A stretch of 64,000 bases of DNA, from assembly GCF_007748195.1 (NCBI RefSeq), contig NZ_CP037920.1, positions 2,419,501-2,483,500 on the forward strand. The letters are read 5' to 3'. Within the stretch, counting starts at the first letter, position 1. Each line of letters opens with the position of its first letter. Below the pieces are notes generated by a model. That model made no database searches. It was not told where the DNA came from and saw only the letters and a list, made by a program, of their open reading frames with translations. Source of the DNA: Gimesia aquarii. Lineage in GTDB: Bacteria > Planctomycetota > Planctomycetia > Planctomycetales > Planctomycetaceae. This document shows, one piece after another, positions 42,564-52,624 of this stretch. Both the position numbers and the translations under genes were made by a program.

Positions 42564-43355
42564 ATGGCACGTCTGACTCAGGCCGATTTAGCAGATCTCA
42601 ACGAAGCATTTGAAGAACGAACTCCCGCTGAACTGATCCATTGGGCACAGGAAATGTTTGGCTCGCGTCTGGCAGCTTTATCATCAATGCAGCGTGCAGG
42701 GTGTGTTGTCGCGCATATGTTGAGTCAGATGAAAGCGGACATACCGATTCTGTTTGTAGATACTGGTGTTTTATATCAGGAAACATTGGAGACCCGTGAT
42801 CGACTGATGAAAGAATACAATTTAGATATTGTTACTCTGGAACCAGAAAAAACAATGTCACAACAGACTGAAGAGCTGGGAGTTTTATACCTTTCAGTCG
42901 AAGGACAGGAGCAGTGTTGTGATTTGCGGAAGACACAACCTTTAATGCAGGTTGCAGATCAATATGATGCTCTGATTGGAAGTCTACGTCGCGCTGATGG
43001 TGGCCAACGCGCGAATGTGCCGATTTTGGCAATCGACCCTGCGATGAACTGCTTGCGTGTGAACATTCTCGCAAGTTTATCCAAGGAAGAGTTTCAGGCC
43101 TACCTCGAAGAGAATCAAGTGATTACAAACCCGCTACATCAGCAAGGGTATCCAACCATTGGTTGTAATCGTTGCACAACTCCCGTAATGGAAAGCGAAC
43201 CGAATCGTGCCGGACGTTGGCGGCACTTGGGACCCTGGTCTCAGTATTGCGGAATCAACCCGACTGATGTCTCGGGGAAACACGCGCCCGCCATCGAATT
43301 ATCACAGCATTTGGTAGATCGAATTCTGGGGCGCGAAACGGACTTTATGATCTAA
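42564..43355 (+). CDS. cysH: Phospho-/adenylyl-sulfate reductase (CysH family, APS-type with 4Fe-4S)
   Basis: A 263-residue assimilatory sulfonucleotide reductase. The Cys pattern is EQCCDLRK (adjacent Cys pair), then [10 protein letters not shown] (CxxC), the set that binds a 4Fe-4S cluster in APS reductases, and the C-terminal active-site Cys in YCGIN. This suggests adenylylsulfate rather than PAPS as substrate. It reduces APS to sulfite using thioredoxin or glutaredoxin. Sulfite reductase, the following step, is encoded ~16 kb away at 59187. It is convergent with the next gene (6-base gap). Confidence 0.92.
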   Translation: MARLTQADLADLNEAFEERTPAELIHWAQEMFGSRLAALSSMQRAGCVVAHMLSQMKADIPILFVDTGVLYQETLETRDRLMKEYNLDIVTLEPEKTMSQQTEELGVLYLSVEGQEQCCDLRKTQPLMQVADQYDALIGSLRRADGGQRANVPILAIDPAMNCLRVNILASLSKEEFQAYLEENQVITNPLHQQGYPTIGCNRCTTPVMESEPNRAGRWRHLGPWSQYCGINPTDVSGKHAPAIELSQHLVDRILGRETDFMI

Positions 43356-43361
43356 CGAATT

Positions 43362-44321
43362 TTACTTAGTTGTGATTCCCCGAGTGAGTTCTTTGTGTAA
43401 AGTTTTCGTGGAACTTCCCCAGGCAGGGATAAATCCTGCAGCCTGACTCTTCTGAAAGAATTGTCTGCGATCTGCTTTGGTATCTGTATATCCCAGAGTG
43501 AAGACCGATGTGAATCCGTTTTTTTGAATCTGAATCATTTCTCGTTCTTTCCCATCGATCCAGTCGCCAGTGTGAGTATAGGCTGATTCCCATAGTAAAC
43601 CATCCGGATTATGTGGATGTGATTTACTAAGATACAGCCCTGGAACTAGGATACCAGTTTCCTCACCCACAAAAACAGATTTCCCAATCAGATTCAATCC
43701 ACGATTTTGCATGATAAACTTATACGGTGACAGGGCTTTGATTTCTCGAATCAGACTGATCATCGCTTTTAGACTTTTGGCTCTACGGGTGATTGGCCAT
43801 TCCCGGTGATTGATATAAAGATCAGTGGTATCGACTGTATCCAGAAACAGACCATCGATTTTTTGTTGGTAAATCTGGTCGATCTTTTTGAACAGAAACT
43901 TTTTCCATATTTCTTGGCTGACATCCATGTGCCAAGATTGGAAGAGCTCATTTTTTCCTGGAGAGATCTTTTCTAAAGAGGTTGGCATATTGTGTTGTTT
44001 AAGAAATTGTTCAAAGTTAGCTTTTTCTAACTGTTCCAATTCACCAATACTAATATAGCCAATCACTTTAGCACCCGCTTGGTTTGCAAGATTTACCAGG
44101 GTTGCGATTTGCTTTTGATCAAGTCCACGCAGTTCGATGACAACAATTTGCCCTTTATGCATTCGTTTTTTTAACTGCTTCATGATTTTAGGATCGCTTC
44201 CGTAGTAGAGCTGAAAACCAGTTGGCACAAAGGCCTTTTCTTCTGCGCTGACAAGTCGAGCAGAAGTGGTGAGAATCAAATTGCACATGATACAAAGAAA
44301 AAGAAGTGTAAATAATTTCAT
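43362..44321 (-). CDS. Secreted GH114-like endo-alpha-1,4-polygalactosaminidase family protein
   Basis: A 319-residue exported TIM-barrel protein with signal peptide (FTLLFLCIMCNLILTTSARL). Typical motifs: QIVVIELRGLDQ, AKVIGYISIGELE (residues ~85-96) and DGLFLDTVDTTDLYI near 150-165, the last carrying the probable catalytic acid. The family includes Pelp1/Ega3 type alpha-1,4-polygalactosaminidases and many uncharacterised members. Substrate unproven. RBS AGGAA upstream of ATG. Divergent from the sulfatase gene; both may act on cell-surface or environmental polysaccharides. Confidence 0.85.
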   Translation of the reverse strand: MKLFTLLFLCIMCNLILTTSARLVSAEEKAFVPTGFQLYYGSDPKIMKQLKKRMHKGQIVVIELRGLDQKQIATLVNLANQAGAKVIGYISIGELEQLEKANFEQFLKQHNMPTSLEKISPGKNELFQSWHMDVSQEIWKKFLFKKIDQIYQQKIDGLFLDTVDTTDLYINHREWPITRRAKSLKAMISLIREIKALSPYKFIMQNRGLNLIGKSVFVGEETGILVPGLYLSKSHPHNPDGLLWESAYTHTGDWIDGKEREMIQIQKNGFTSVFTLGYTDTKADRRQFFQKSQAAGFIPAWGSSTKTLHKELTRGITTK

Positions 44322-44437
44322 GAAGCTGATTCCTGCGGATGTGGTTTGTGTTTACCTTGTTTCCTTTGTTATTCTAAATGATGGAAGAATCGTACATAAG
44401 ATCTATGTTTTGTTTATTTTCATTTGGAAGACCGGAC

Positions 44438-45937
44438 GTGAATCAGAATCGAACTAAAAAGCAGACTTTTTTTTACACTTTATCCCTATTATGGATTTGC
44501 TGTTTTTTTTCAACGAACTGTTTAGCCACAGCAAAGAACCCTCCCAATATTGTTCTGATTGTCAGCGATGATCAAGGGTATAAAGATCTGGGTTGTTTTG
44601 GCAGCCAGGAAGTGATCACTCCTCACTTGGATTGTTTAGCCAAAGAAGGAGCCAGACTTACGAATTTCTATGTGACCTGGCCTGCCTGTACTCCTAGTCG
44701 AGGTAGTTTATTGACGGGACGTTATCCACAACGGAATGGTATCTATGACATGATTCGAAATGAAGCACCTGACTATGGTCATAAATATAGGCCCGAAGAG
44801 TATGAAGTCACTTTCGAGCGAATCGGTGGCATGGATGTACGAGAGAAGTTGCTGCCGCAATTATTGAAAGCCTCCGGTTATGTCAGCGGGATTTATGGTA
44901 AATGGGACTTAGGAGTACATAAACGCTTTCTTCCCCTGGCTCGTGGATTTGATGATTTCTATGGGTTCACAAATACTGGCATCGATTATTTCACACATGA
45001 ACGTTATGGCGTACCCTCAATGTTTAGAAATAATGAGCTTACCGAAGAAGATAAAGGAGAATATTGTACCTATCTCTTTCAGCGCGATGCCGTTCGATTT
45101 TTAAAAGAGAACCACCAAAAACCATTCTTTCTTTATTTACCTTTTAATGCACCACATGGAGCATCAAGCCTCGATCCTCGTATTCGTGGTGGTGCCCAGG
45201 CACCGGAAAAATATAAAAAAATGTATCCTCATTTGAAAGACAGCCTCGTTACCAAAAAAAAGACGGGACGCTACGAATTTCGTGAGAACTTCAAAGGGCC
45301 TGTGATCGCGCAGGGGGTTTCAGCCAGCAAACGACGCCTGGAGTATGCCGCTTCTATCACTTGCATGGATGCGGCCATTGGTGAAGTATTGGATTTGCTT
45401 GATAAATACAAAGTCGCAGATAATACCATTGTCGTTTTCTTTTCTGATAATGGAGGTGGGGGAGGATCAGACAATTCACCTCTTAAAGGTAAAAAAGGAA
45501 TGATGTTCGAAGGGGGCATACGTGTTCCTTGTATTGTGCGATACCCCAAAAAAATTAAAGCGGGAACAGTCAATGAAGGGTTACTCACTTCACTGGAATT
45601 AGTACCCACATTCCTTAAGGAAGCAGGTATCGCTTTACCTGAAGAAATTGTCTTTGATGGATACGATATGTTGCCGACGTTGATGGAACAAGGAGAGTCT
45701 CCTCGAAAGGAAATGTACTGGCAACGCCGGGCTGATAAAGCAGCGCGGGTAGGAAACTGGAAGTGGGTAGAATCAGCTAAAGGAAATGGTCTGTTTAATC
45801 TTTCGCAGGACGTGGGGGAGAAACATGATCTTTCAAAAACACATCCTGAAAAGCTGAAAGAAATGAAAGCTTACTTTGCTAACTGGAAAAAAGAAATGGC
45901 CGAGGCGGAACCACGTGGACCGTTTCGTGATTTTTAG
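44438..45937 (+). CDS. Secreted sulfatase (arylsulfatase family)
   Basis: I start at GTG 44438 because it gives a textbook signal peptide (FFYTLSLLWICCFFSTNCLA) and GGAAG lies 8 bases upstream. The ATG at 44378 adds 20 residues that spoil the export signal. The protein has 499 residues. The formylglycine motif is CTPSR, with LLTGR, around residues 82-91; the metal ligands are in VSDDQG near residue 43 and FSDNGG near residue 340. It needs an FGE-type maturase elsewhere. Planctomycetes carry many sulfatases for sulfated marine polysaccharides; the substrate here is unknown. Confidence 0.93.
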   Translation: MNQNRTKKQTFFYTLSLLWICCFFSTNCLATAKNPPNIVLIVSDDQGYKDLGCFGSQEVITPHLDCLAKEGARLTNFYVTWPACTPSRGSLLTGRYPQRNGIYDMIRNEAPDYGHKYRPEEYEVTFERIGGMDVREKLLPQLLKASGYVSGIYGKWDLGVHKRFLPLARGFDDFYGFTNTGIDYFTHERYGVPSMFRNNELTEEDKGEYCTYLFQRDAVRFLKENHQKPFFLYLPFNAPHGASSLDPRIRGGAQAPEKYKKMYPHLKDSLVTKKKTGRYEFRENFKGPVIAQGVSASKRRLEYAASITCMDAAIGEVLDLLDKYKVADNTIVVFFSDNGGGGGSDNSPLKGKKGMMFEGGIRVPCIVRYPKKIKAGTVNEGLLTSLELVPTFLKEAGIALPEEIVFDGYDMLPTLMEQGESPRKEMYWQRRADKAARVGNWKWVESAKGNGLFNLSQDVGEKHDLSKTHPEKLKEMKAYFANWKKEMAEAEPRGPFRDF

Positions 45938-45954
45938 TTTCTAACTCCTTTACT

Positions 45955-48861
45955 TTAAGGATTCACTTTAGTCAGGAGCCTCTGTTTACGAGTTGGTAAC
46001 TTGACTAATGTGTCAAGTGGCAGATTCTTCTCGACGAGTTCCACTCCGCAAATCAAGGGTTTACCTTTGGTAGCCGTAAAGGCTAAGTTCAACGTGCCAG
46101 CAAGGGGAACTTGAGAGAATTCGCGAACATGAATGTGGTGTCCGGCTTGTGTTTCCTGGTAGATATCTAAATCTTTAATCACTGGCTTCCCATTTAGGGA
46201 AACGCTGAAGATGCGTTGTTCTTTTGTGGAGAATTCAGGCTCTATAAAATAGAGACGTAATGTATAATTCGAGCCTTTTAATTTTTTCAGGGTGATGCTC
46301 TTAACTCCACTGATTCCAGATGCGCCCACCCAGGGCCAGCCGCGCCCACCTTCTACCCAGAGTGAATGCTGATAGAAGGGGGTAACATTCTTCGGTTCTA
46401 TTGTAAGATCAAGTTCGGGAGAAGGGCCTCCTACACTGGGGGCGTCAAGCCAAAGAGTTCCCCGATCTGTTTTTCGATCGCCGGGAGCACCAAAATTTAA
46501 ACCCACTCGGCGAATTTCTTTTGCCTCACTTTTGCCCCAGACCATCCATTGTTCATAAGCTTCGGGCATCGAAATTAAAGAAAGACCAACTGGTAATGGA
46601 TAACTGCAGGTACATCCCTGAAAATAATAAGGTACGTTCAACAATCCGTTGGCAGGAACAATGCTGTTCGTGCAGCCGGAACGGGGGCCGCTGATGTGTA
46701 TGGTACCACTTTCTACACGCTTGTCATAAAAGGCGGCTGTTCCAGATCGCATGGTATAGAGATAACTATAATCAACACCTCCATCACAGCCATAGCTTTT
46801 GGGAAACGCACGCGGTTCTGACTGACCGGTTAAAGGGTTCGTACGTTCGCCAATTACCGGAGGTGCAGGGCTCCAGTCATTTTTCTGGTAAGGCGGTCGG
46901 TACTGACTGGGTTGTTTTTGCGTTTGATCCCGTGTTGGCAATTCCTCAACGAGTGTTTTCGCCTGTTTTTCATTGAGGGTTCTACCAGTATAAACATCAG
47001 AATATTGAGGTTTAAGTAATTTATAAGGTGGACGAATTCCAGCAGGATAACCTTGCCAGTACTTAGAGTGTGAGATCATCACACCGTCAACAAACATAGG
47101 TTGGGGGGCTCGTTTGAAATTTCCGACGCTGTCGTCATACCAGAGCACACCCACAGGTGCTTTCACTAACTCATCTGGACTCGACCAGCCTCCGGTATAA
47201 TTCGTTGAACCGGGAATCGCACCTGCTTTTTCCATGACCGTGTATCCACTGTGTCGTGAAATTTGTGCCTGGGACAAGTCTCGAAATTCCTCTCTCAATT
47301 TAGAATGAGTCTCTTCCGTGCAATTTAACAGGAGACTGCCTCCATAAGGTCTCAGTGTGGGATACAAATTCGTAACCAGTTGTGAAAATGATTCAAAGCC
47401 TGAGTGCTGAGGCTCCTGAGCAATGATCAGCTGCGCAAAGTAAGCTGGTAGCTCAAGGTCTGCCAATGGTCCATCGATAAAAGAGATTTCAGAGGCAGTC
47501 CAACCTTGGTCATAATAAGAATGACGGTATGTTTTGACCTGATTTTTATCGAAATCTGAAACGAGAATGTGGAGAGATTTGCCTGTCAGCAAGCTGTCTA
47601 TCAGCTTTGTGTCTGGTACTCCTGCCAGTACAACGTATCCTCCTCCTGCAACAGAATTAGAAATAACTGATGGTAATTGAGGGGTTGTTGCTTGTGGTTG
47701 TGTTGTTTTTGATCGTTCCAGAGCAGAAGAGACATACATCTGAGTCGATGTTTTTTCAGGACCTAAGCAATAGATGCTCCCTTCCAGTGTCGTAATCAAT
47801 AATCGATTAGAAGCGACAAGCATTGAGTGAATGGTTCCTGAGACTCCCGGATATTGCTTTTGATAGGTAAGTTGTTTTTCCCCTGCTTGAATTTGTTGGC
47901 GGACCCCACGTTTACCATCCGGCCCATAATTTTGCCCGTTTTCATGTCGCGCGGAATTAACGTCTCGATCAAATAACAGATCTGATTTTGGGGCTTCGGT
48001 TTCACCACGCCGCGCCGCCTTACCTGCTGCCGTGAACCAGCCTCCCGGTTTACGACCCGCTTTAGGGAGCTGGAATTCAATGAGCTCTCCGGTTTGTTTA
48101 TTGAGGCGGGCTGGGAATGCGGTGCCGCAGGGGACGATCAATTCGTCGCCTGTAATGAGCAGGTATCCCTGCGGAGTCACTCCACCAAAGGCTTCTGCTG
48201 CATGAGGATGTTGTCCATAAATGTATCCCAGTCGATCATTGATCCAACGGCGCTCCCCAGTCTCTGCATTCAATGCATAAATAAATATGCCTTCAAACGG
48301 CCAGACCCCAGCTGCGAAATAAATGGTGTTTTCATCAACCACTGGTCCACCTCGTACAGGCCAGACTGAGATGAGTCTACGATTTCCCAGAATCAGACGG
48401 CTGGAAGGAACCGCTTGAAATTTCCACTGTAGCGCGCCAGATTGAGCAGCCAGTGAATAAAGATAGCCATCATCTGAGCCAAATAGGACGGAGTCTTTCC
48501 AGGCTACAGGAGCCAGGCGAACAGGACCGTTAGTATAAAATCGCCAGAGTTCTTTGCCTGTTTTGACATCGAGGGCAGTGACTGAATTTGTATCGGATGA
48601 ACCATAAAAGAGGATTCCATTTTTAACGATGGGTTCATATCCAACATCAAATTGTAGACGGGCATTTTTGAATGCGGGGTGTAGTTGCGGTAATTGATGT
48701 ACCCACTGGACGTGTAGCGTATCCGGAATCGTTTGCTCTGTTTTTGCAGAACGTTGCGCATTCAAACGCCACATGGGCCAGTCGCTGGCTTGAGTCGGTC
48801 CAAGAAGCGTATGAAGAAATAACAGCGTAAAGATCATTTGGTGTGAAAAGATATTTGGCAT
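45955..48861 (-). CDS. Secreted PQQ-like beta-propeller protein with Rossmann insertion
   Basis: A 968-residue exported protein with signal peptide (residues ~1-25). PQQ-like/BamB-type propeller repeats cover residues ~30-370 and appear again as short blades (VTALDVKTGKELWRFYTNGP, SLAAQSGALQWKFQAVPSS, ALNAETGERRWINDRLG). From ~residues 405 to 530 there is a Rossmann-like alpha/beta segment (GGYVVLAGVPD, SLHILVSDFD, LIIAQEPQH, GSLLLNC) resembling a SAM-methyltransferase fold. The propeller resumes after that (MEKAGAIPGSTNYTGG). The last ~150 residues have a malectin-like feel (TLRLYFIEPEFS, GKPLICGVELVEK). The function is unknown. Confidence 0.85.
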   Translation of the reverse strand: MPNIFSHQMIFTLLFLHTLLGPTQASDWPMWRLNAQRSAKTEQTIPDTLHVQWVHQLPQLHPAFKNARLQFDVGYEPIVKNGILFYGSSDTNSVTALDVKTGKELWRFYTNGPVRLAPVAWKDSVLFGSDDGYLYSLAAQSGALQWKFQAVPSSRLILGNRRLISVWPVRGGPVVDENTIYFAAGVWPFEGIFIYALNAETGERRWINDRLGYIYGQHPHAAEAFGGVTPQGYLLITGDELIVPCGTAFPARLNKQTGELIEFQLPKAGRKPGGWFTAAGKAARRGETEAPKSDLLFDRDVNSARHENGQNYGPDGKRGVRQQIQAGEKQLTYQKQYPGVSGTIHSMLVASNRLLITTLEGSIYCLGPEKTSTQMYVSSALERSKTTQPQATTPQLPSVISNSVAGGGYVVLAGVPDTKLIDSLLTGKSLHILVSDFDKNQVKTYRHSYYDQGWTASEISFIDGPLADLELPAYFAQLIIAQEPQHSGFESFSQLVTNLYPTLRPYGGSLLLNCTEETHSKLREEFRDLSQAQISRHSGYTVMEKAGAIPGSTNYTGGWSSPDELVKAPVGVLWYDDSVGNFKRAPQPMFVDGVMISHSKYWQGYPAGIRPPYKLLKPQYSDVYTGRTLNEKQAKTLVEELPTRDQTQKQPSQYRPPYQKNDWSPAPPVIGERTNPLTGQSEPRAFPKSYGCDGGVDYSYLYTMRSGTAAFYDKRVESGTIHISGPRSGCTNSIVPANGLLNVPYYFQGCTCSYPLPVGLSLISMPEAYEQWMVWGKSEAKEIRRVGLNFGAPGDRKTDRGTLWLDAPSVGGPSPELDLTIEPKNVTPFYQHSLWVEGGRGWPWVGASGISGVKSITLKKLKGSNYTLRLYFIEPEFSTKEQRIFSVSLNGKPVIKDLDIYQETQAGHHIHVREFSQVPLAGTLNLAFTATKGKPLICGVELVEKNLPLDTLVKLPTRKQRLLTKVNP

Positions 48862-48946
48862 CAGCCGAACCTTTTTGGAAGGTATGATGATTTCGGTGAG
48901 GGGGGAATCGTTCTCTCTACCAAATTAACAAGAGTAGAGACGTCAT

Positions 48947-49603
48947 TCAACTCTTTGATTCAATACTCTTTTCAGCAGAAGTATTATTTGAGTCAGATCG
49001 AACAACTTGCTGACTGGCCCAGATGACTGCCAAACAACACAGAATCAGTTCAATGAACCAGAAGAGATGAGGCCAGGGAGCCTTCAGGTTGGCGATGGCA
49101 GAAATCCGATGTTTTAAGTAGGATGAGATTTTGAGTAGATCCTTTTCTCTTTTTCTCCGTTCCGTTTTTGCTTCTTGAATCTGTTTTAACACCTGCTCAT
49201 AGTCTTTTCGTGCTTTAGGATCTTCCGGTGGTTCACTGGTTGCAATCACGCGGTCGATTGCAAACGATGTTTGATCAGCTTTGAACCGTTTTAGCGTCAT
49301 TTCTCGATAGCGTTGGTGAGATAAGTACAGAACGAGTGATTGACCCAAAATGGTCAAACAAACAATGACCAGAATCAATTTCTTCTTAACAGAGAGTCCA
49401 AACTTGATCGCCAAGGTCGTTAAAACACCACCTGAAATTAATCCATAGACTACAGCATAGACGAGTAGGAGTTTGAGACGTTCAGGGAGATGGACTGCCA
49501 ACAGAGAAAGGGCCGTTATCAGTACCGTTGCGATGATCAACCATTGAATAAAGCTGGCTTTTTGATTCGGCTGTTGTTGAGGTTCTGCAGACTGATCCGT
49601 CAT
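48947..49603 (-). CDS. Hypothetical four-TM membrane protein
   Basis: I start at the ATG at 49603 (MTDQSAEPQ), which avoids overlap with trpS that a longer frame from 49720 would create; this gives 218 residues. Four probable TM helices: IQWLIIATVLITALSLLAV, LLVYAVVYGLISGGVLTTLA, LILVIVCLTILGQSLVLYL, and FWFIELILCCLAVIWASQ. A coiled-coil-like stretch (KDYEQVLKQIQEAKTERRKR) connects the third and fourth. No recognised family. It follows trpS by 10 bases and is probably cotranscribed. Confidence 0.72.
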   Translation of the reverse strand: MTDQSAEPQQQPNQKASFIQWLIIATVLITALSLLAVHLPERLKLLLVYAVVYGLISGGVLTTLAIKFGLSVKKKLILVIVCLTILGQSLVLYLSHQRYREMTLKRFKADQTSFAIDRVIATSEPPEDPKARKDYEQVLKQIQEAKTERRKREKDLLKISSYLKHRISAIANLKAPWPHLFWFIELILCCLAVIWASQQVVRSDSNNTSAEKSIESKS

Positions 49604-49613
49604 AGTTTCGACT

Positions 49614-50594
49614 TCATAGGGAGAAATGCGCAGTGGATAAACCACAGGCGGATTGAACACGTTCCAGGACTTCCTTGCCTTTTTCTCTGGCGGTTTTCGC
49701 TCCTTCACTGAGAATGTCATTCACTGTGTCGATGTCTCCTGAAAGTTGTTCTCGCCTTTCTCTTGCTTCCCCAAAGTATTCGAGAGCCGCTTCATGAACC
49801 GCCTGTTTGGCGTCGCCATAACCCATGCCTCCCGCACGATAGTGGGCTGCCAGCTCTGCCTGTTGACTCTCATTTGCGAACAATTTATAGAGAGCGAATA
49901 CCGAACAGCTATCTGGGTCTTTGGGGTCTTCCAGAGTTGCAGAGTCTGTTTTGATGGACATCACTTTTTTACGTTGTTTTTTAGGGGGCTCAAAAATTTC
50001 AATGACATTGCGATAACTTTTTGACATTTTTTCGCCATCGATACCTGGTACTTTTGCTGAAGAATCCAGTACTCTTGATTCTGGAATGGTGATTGTTTCA
50101 CGAAACAGAGTGTTAAACCTTTGTGCCAGATCTCGTGTCACTTCGACATGTTGGATTTGATCCTGGCCTACGGGAACTAGATCGCTGTCGTACAGTAAAA
50201 TATCTGCTGCCATTAAAACTGGATACGTAAATAACCCTGCATCAGCGGCAATGCCTTTCGCTTTTTTATCTTTGTAAGCATGACATTTTTCCAAAAGGCT
50301 CATTTGAGTGATCGTCATTAAAATCCATGTCAAACTGGTGACCTCGGGAATATCTGATTGTCGAAACAGTGTGGCCCGTTTGGGGTCCAGACCCAGGGCA
50401 AGCAGATCGATGGCAGCTTCCTGTGTGTTCTGTCGGAGCTGATCCGCATCTCGAATTGTGGTTAATGCATGTAAATCTGCGATGAAATAAAAGGCCTGAT
50501 CATTGTCTTGCAGATCAATGTATTGCTTGATCGCTCCGAAATAATTCCCCCAATGAAAGCGGCCTGTTGGCTGAATTCCCGATAACACACGCAT
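49614..50594 (-). CDS. trpS: Tryptophanyl-tRNA synthetase (TrpS)
   Basis: A 326-residue class Ic aminoacyl-tRNA synthetase that charges tRNA-Trp. The HIGH-like motif is FHWGN (residues ~13-17), and the KMSKS motif is EKMSKS around residue 195. Length is normal for bacterial TrpS. The nearby 218-residue membrane gene starts 10 bases after its stop. No leader peptide or T-box is visible in front of it. An essential housekeeping gene. Confidence 0.97.
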   Translation of the reverse strand: MRVLSGIQPTGRFHWGNYFGAIKQYIDLQDNDQAFYFIADLHALTTIRDADQLRQNTQEAAIDLLALGLDPKRATLFRQSDIPEVTSLTWILMTITQMSLLEKCHAYKDKKAKGIAADAGLFTYPVLMAADILLYDSDLVPVGQDQIQHVEVTRDLAQRFNTLFRETITIPESRVLDSSAKVPGIDGEKMSKSYRNVIEIFEPPKKQRKKVMSIKTDSATLEDPKDPDSCSVFALYKLFANESQQAELAAHYRAGGMGYGDAKQAVHEAALEYFGEARERREQLSGDIDTVNDILSEGAKTAREKGKEVLERVQSACGLSTAHFSL

Positions 50595-50675
50595 GAGTCA
50601 GTTCTCTTTTTCGCTATATAATCAATTGTTGATTAAAACTGGGTTACTGTAAGAGTAAAACAATTGGCAAGTTGG

Positions 50676-51614
50676 TTATCTTTCAGGATACACGAGAGAT
50701 CCTACAAGTTCACTCACTTGTGTGCATTTTTCCTCAAGGACAACTTGTTTCAGTTCTCCAACCAATTGTGTTGCCAGACCTGGGTTATAAAAATTGGCTG
50801 TACCAATTTGAACAGCGGAGGCACCTGCGACGATGAATTCCATGACATCGTCAATGTTGGCAATGCCCCCGACACCGATGATCGGAATGTCTAATGCACG
50901 GGAAACCTGACAGACAATTCTTAGTGCGACTGGCTTAATGGCCGGACCGCTGAGGCCACCAAACACGCCTCCCAAAATGGGCTTTTTCTGACGCCAGTCG
51001 ATCGCCGTTCCTTGAACCGTATTGATCAGAGAGACAGCATCAGCACCTCCTGAGGCGGCTGCCTGCGCAATTTCAACGACACTGGTTACATTAGGAGTCA
51101 ATTTCGCAATGATGGGCAGCTGACAGCTCTCAGTGACCTGTTTGAGCATTTTCTCTGTCAAATCTGGTTGTGTGCCAAAATCAACGCCCCCACTGACATT
51201 CGGGCAAGAGATATTTAATTCCAATGCTGCAATCTGATCTTGAAAGGAATTAAGTCGTGCAGCCATCACTGCCATCTCATCAATGGTGCGGCCTGCTATG
51301 TTGACGATTAACGAGGTATCGAGCGAGGCGAGATAGTTGAGATGTTTTTCCAGAAACAGATCGATTCCATCGTTATCTAAACCAATCGAATTTAATAGTC
51401 CTGCACTCGTTTCAATGGTCCGTGGCGGAGGGTTTCCAATTCGTGGTTCTGTCGTAATTGTCTTGGGAATAATTCCACCGAGTTGGGAGAAGTCGAGGAA
51501 TGGTTCCATTTCTCGAGCATAGCCAAATGTACCCGATGCGACCAGAATAGGATTTTTCAGATGCAGGCGGTTCAGAGTAACTGATAATAGATCCGTTTGG
51601 GTAGGGGCGTTCAT
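50676..51614 (-). CDS. pyrD: Dihydroorotate dehydrogenase, class 1B-type (PyrD)
   Basis: A 312-residue FMN-dependent TIM-barrel enzyme that oxidises dihydroorotate to orotate in pyrimidine synthesis. Class 1B signature: [16 protein letters not shown] at residues ~22-37, [10 protein letters not shown] near 75, and [13 protein letters not shown] (~residues 130-142) with the catalytic Cys. It would use NAD+ through a PyrK-type subunit, not seen in this window, so class 1A-like usage cannot be excluded. The neighbours are trpS and a long intergenic region. Confidence 0.93.
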   Translation of the reverse strand: MNAPTQTDLLSVTLNRLHLKNPILVASGTFGYAREMEPFLDFSQLGGIIPKTITTEPRIGNPPPRTIETSAGLLNSIGLDNDGIDLFLEKHLNYLASLDTSLIVNIAGRTIDEMAVMAARLNSFQDQIAALELNISCPNVSGGVDFGTQPDLTEKMLKQVTESCQLPIIAKLTPNVTSVVEIAQAAASGGADAVSLINTVQGTAIDWRQKKPILGGVFGGLSGPAIKPVALRIVCQVSRALDIPIIGVGGIANIDDVMEFIVAGASAVQIGTANFYNPGLATQLVGELKQVVLEEKCTQVSELVGSLVYPER

Positions 51615-51956
51615 CGGAGTCTCATCCGGTGCAGCCAGAGGCTACATGATCGTTCCTTTTAAGTTGATTACGGGATAAGTGCCCTGCAAACCGCCAAGTA
51701 CTAAGGCTAGTTATCAAATCATTGCACTGCGTTATTAGACTGTGAAGGGATCGTTAAAGACCCACAGAAGGCTATCTTAGCGTGCTTAGATAGTGAGAGC
51801 CAGTAAGTGCGCTACTGAAAACATAAACCTTAAACGCACAAAAGCTGCCAAAAAAAATTTTTTGGCAGCTCAGAACAATTTACTATTGCGATTTTCAATT
51901 TCGTAGGCGAAATCATTGAATGATCGAAAAGCCATGTACGCTATGACAAACTTAGC
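51615..51956. other. Intergenic region with terminator, possible small RNA
   Basis: About 342 bases. It holds a hairpin AGCTGCC...GGCAGCT at 51843-51870 (see terminator) and other short inverted repeats, such as CTATCT...AGATAG around 51773-51795 and GTGCG...CGCAC at ~51808-51840. No open frame or known RNA is visible. Confidence 0.45.
51843..51870 (-). terminator. Terminator for the 51957 lipoprotein gene
   Basis: AGCTGCC and GGCAGCT arms with A/T-rich inner part; on the minus strand a short TTTTG follows. Perfect stem but modest U-tract. Confidence 0.55.
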
Positions 51957-52175
51957 TTAAATCACTCCACCATGTGTTCGATATGGTGTGGCTACATCAG
52001 GCATATCCAGCCCCCAGATTCGTTCCCAGATTTTGGGGATGTGCCGCATACTTTCTGATTGAAAGATTAATTGGCGAGCACGATCATCTCTGGATGAAGA
52101 GTAGATAGGAACTACACATCCGACCTGAGTGAAGGACATTGCAACTAACATGCTGGCCAATAGAAACTTACGCAT
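51957..52175 (-). CDS. Small planctomycete-type lipoprotein
   Basis: A 72-residue peptide. I start it at ATG 52175 because GGAG stands ~7 bases upstream; an ATG four codons earlier is less likely. The signal ends with the lipobox TQVGC (Cys20), so it is a lipoprotein. The mature part ends with IWGLDMPDVATPYRTHGGVI, a tail pattern I have seen in other planctomycete small proteins. The rest is charged. Function unknown. It is separated from neighbours and looks monocistronic. Confidence 0.7.
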   Translation of the reverse strand: MRKFLLASMLVAMSFTQVGCVVPIYSSSRDDRARQLIFQSESMRHIPKIWERIWGLDMPDVATPYRTHGGVI

Positions 52176-52624
52176 TTTTTTCTCCATGATATGGTTGTTC
52201 CATATATGCTGGTGTGAATCCCAGGCAGAGATCCCTTAATTCAAACCATTGAATAGAAGGCATCAAACCAATATCGAAGGTGTTAAAGTGCTGAAATGTA
52301 ATTAAGGAGGAGTTTGAAGAGGTGGGATTATAAATGCCACATTTAATCTTCTCTAGGTCGTTTTATCGACAATCAGGCCAGGAGACTTTGGTAAAAAATG
52401 CGGATTATTCCAATTATTGTGGTGAATCTACTTATCAGGGCTATTTAACAGGATTTACGGACAAAAAACGGCGAGATTACGGTCCATTTGTTAATTATAT
52501 TGAGAGAGTTTTCTGTAATTGACAACTCATAAAAAAACCGGTCTGTCTTCGTACATTCAAAACAGACCGGTCATGAGAAAGTTCATACCAGTTCTTTCAA
52601 CATTAAACTCTTTAGGAAACAGAC
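52176..52624. other. Intergenic region with HU terminator
   Basis: About 449 bases. It contains the minus-strand HU terminator at 52531-52571 and the promoter region of the small lipoprotein gene. A 62-codon open frame at 52334-52522 is not supported. No RNA or operator recognised. Confidence 0.5.
52531..52571 (-). terminator. Terminator of the HU gene
   Basis: On the minus strand: ACCGGTCTGT, 15-base loop, ACAGACCGGT, then a T7 run. Perfect 10-base arms. Confidence 0.88.

Noticed and set aside
52334-52522. 62-codon open frame upstream of HU terminator
   Set aside because: Weak start context and no recognisable features.
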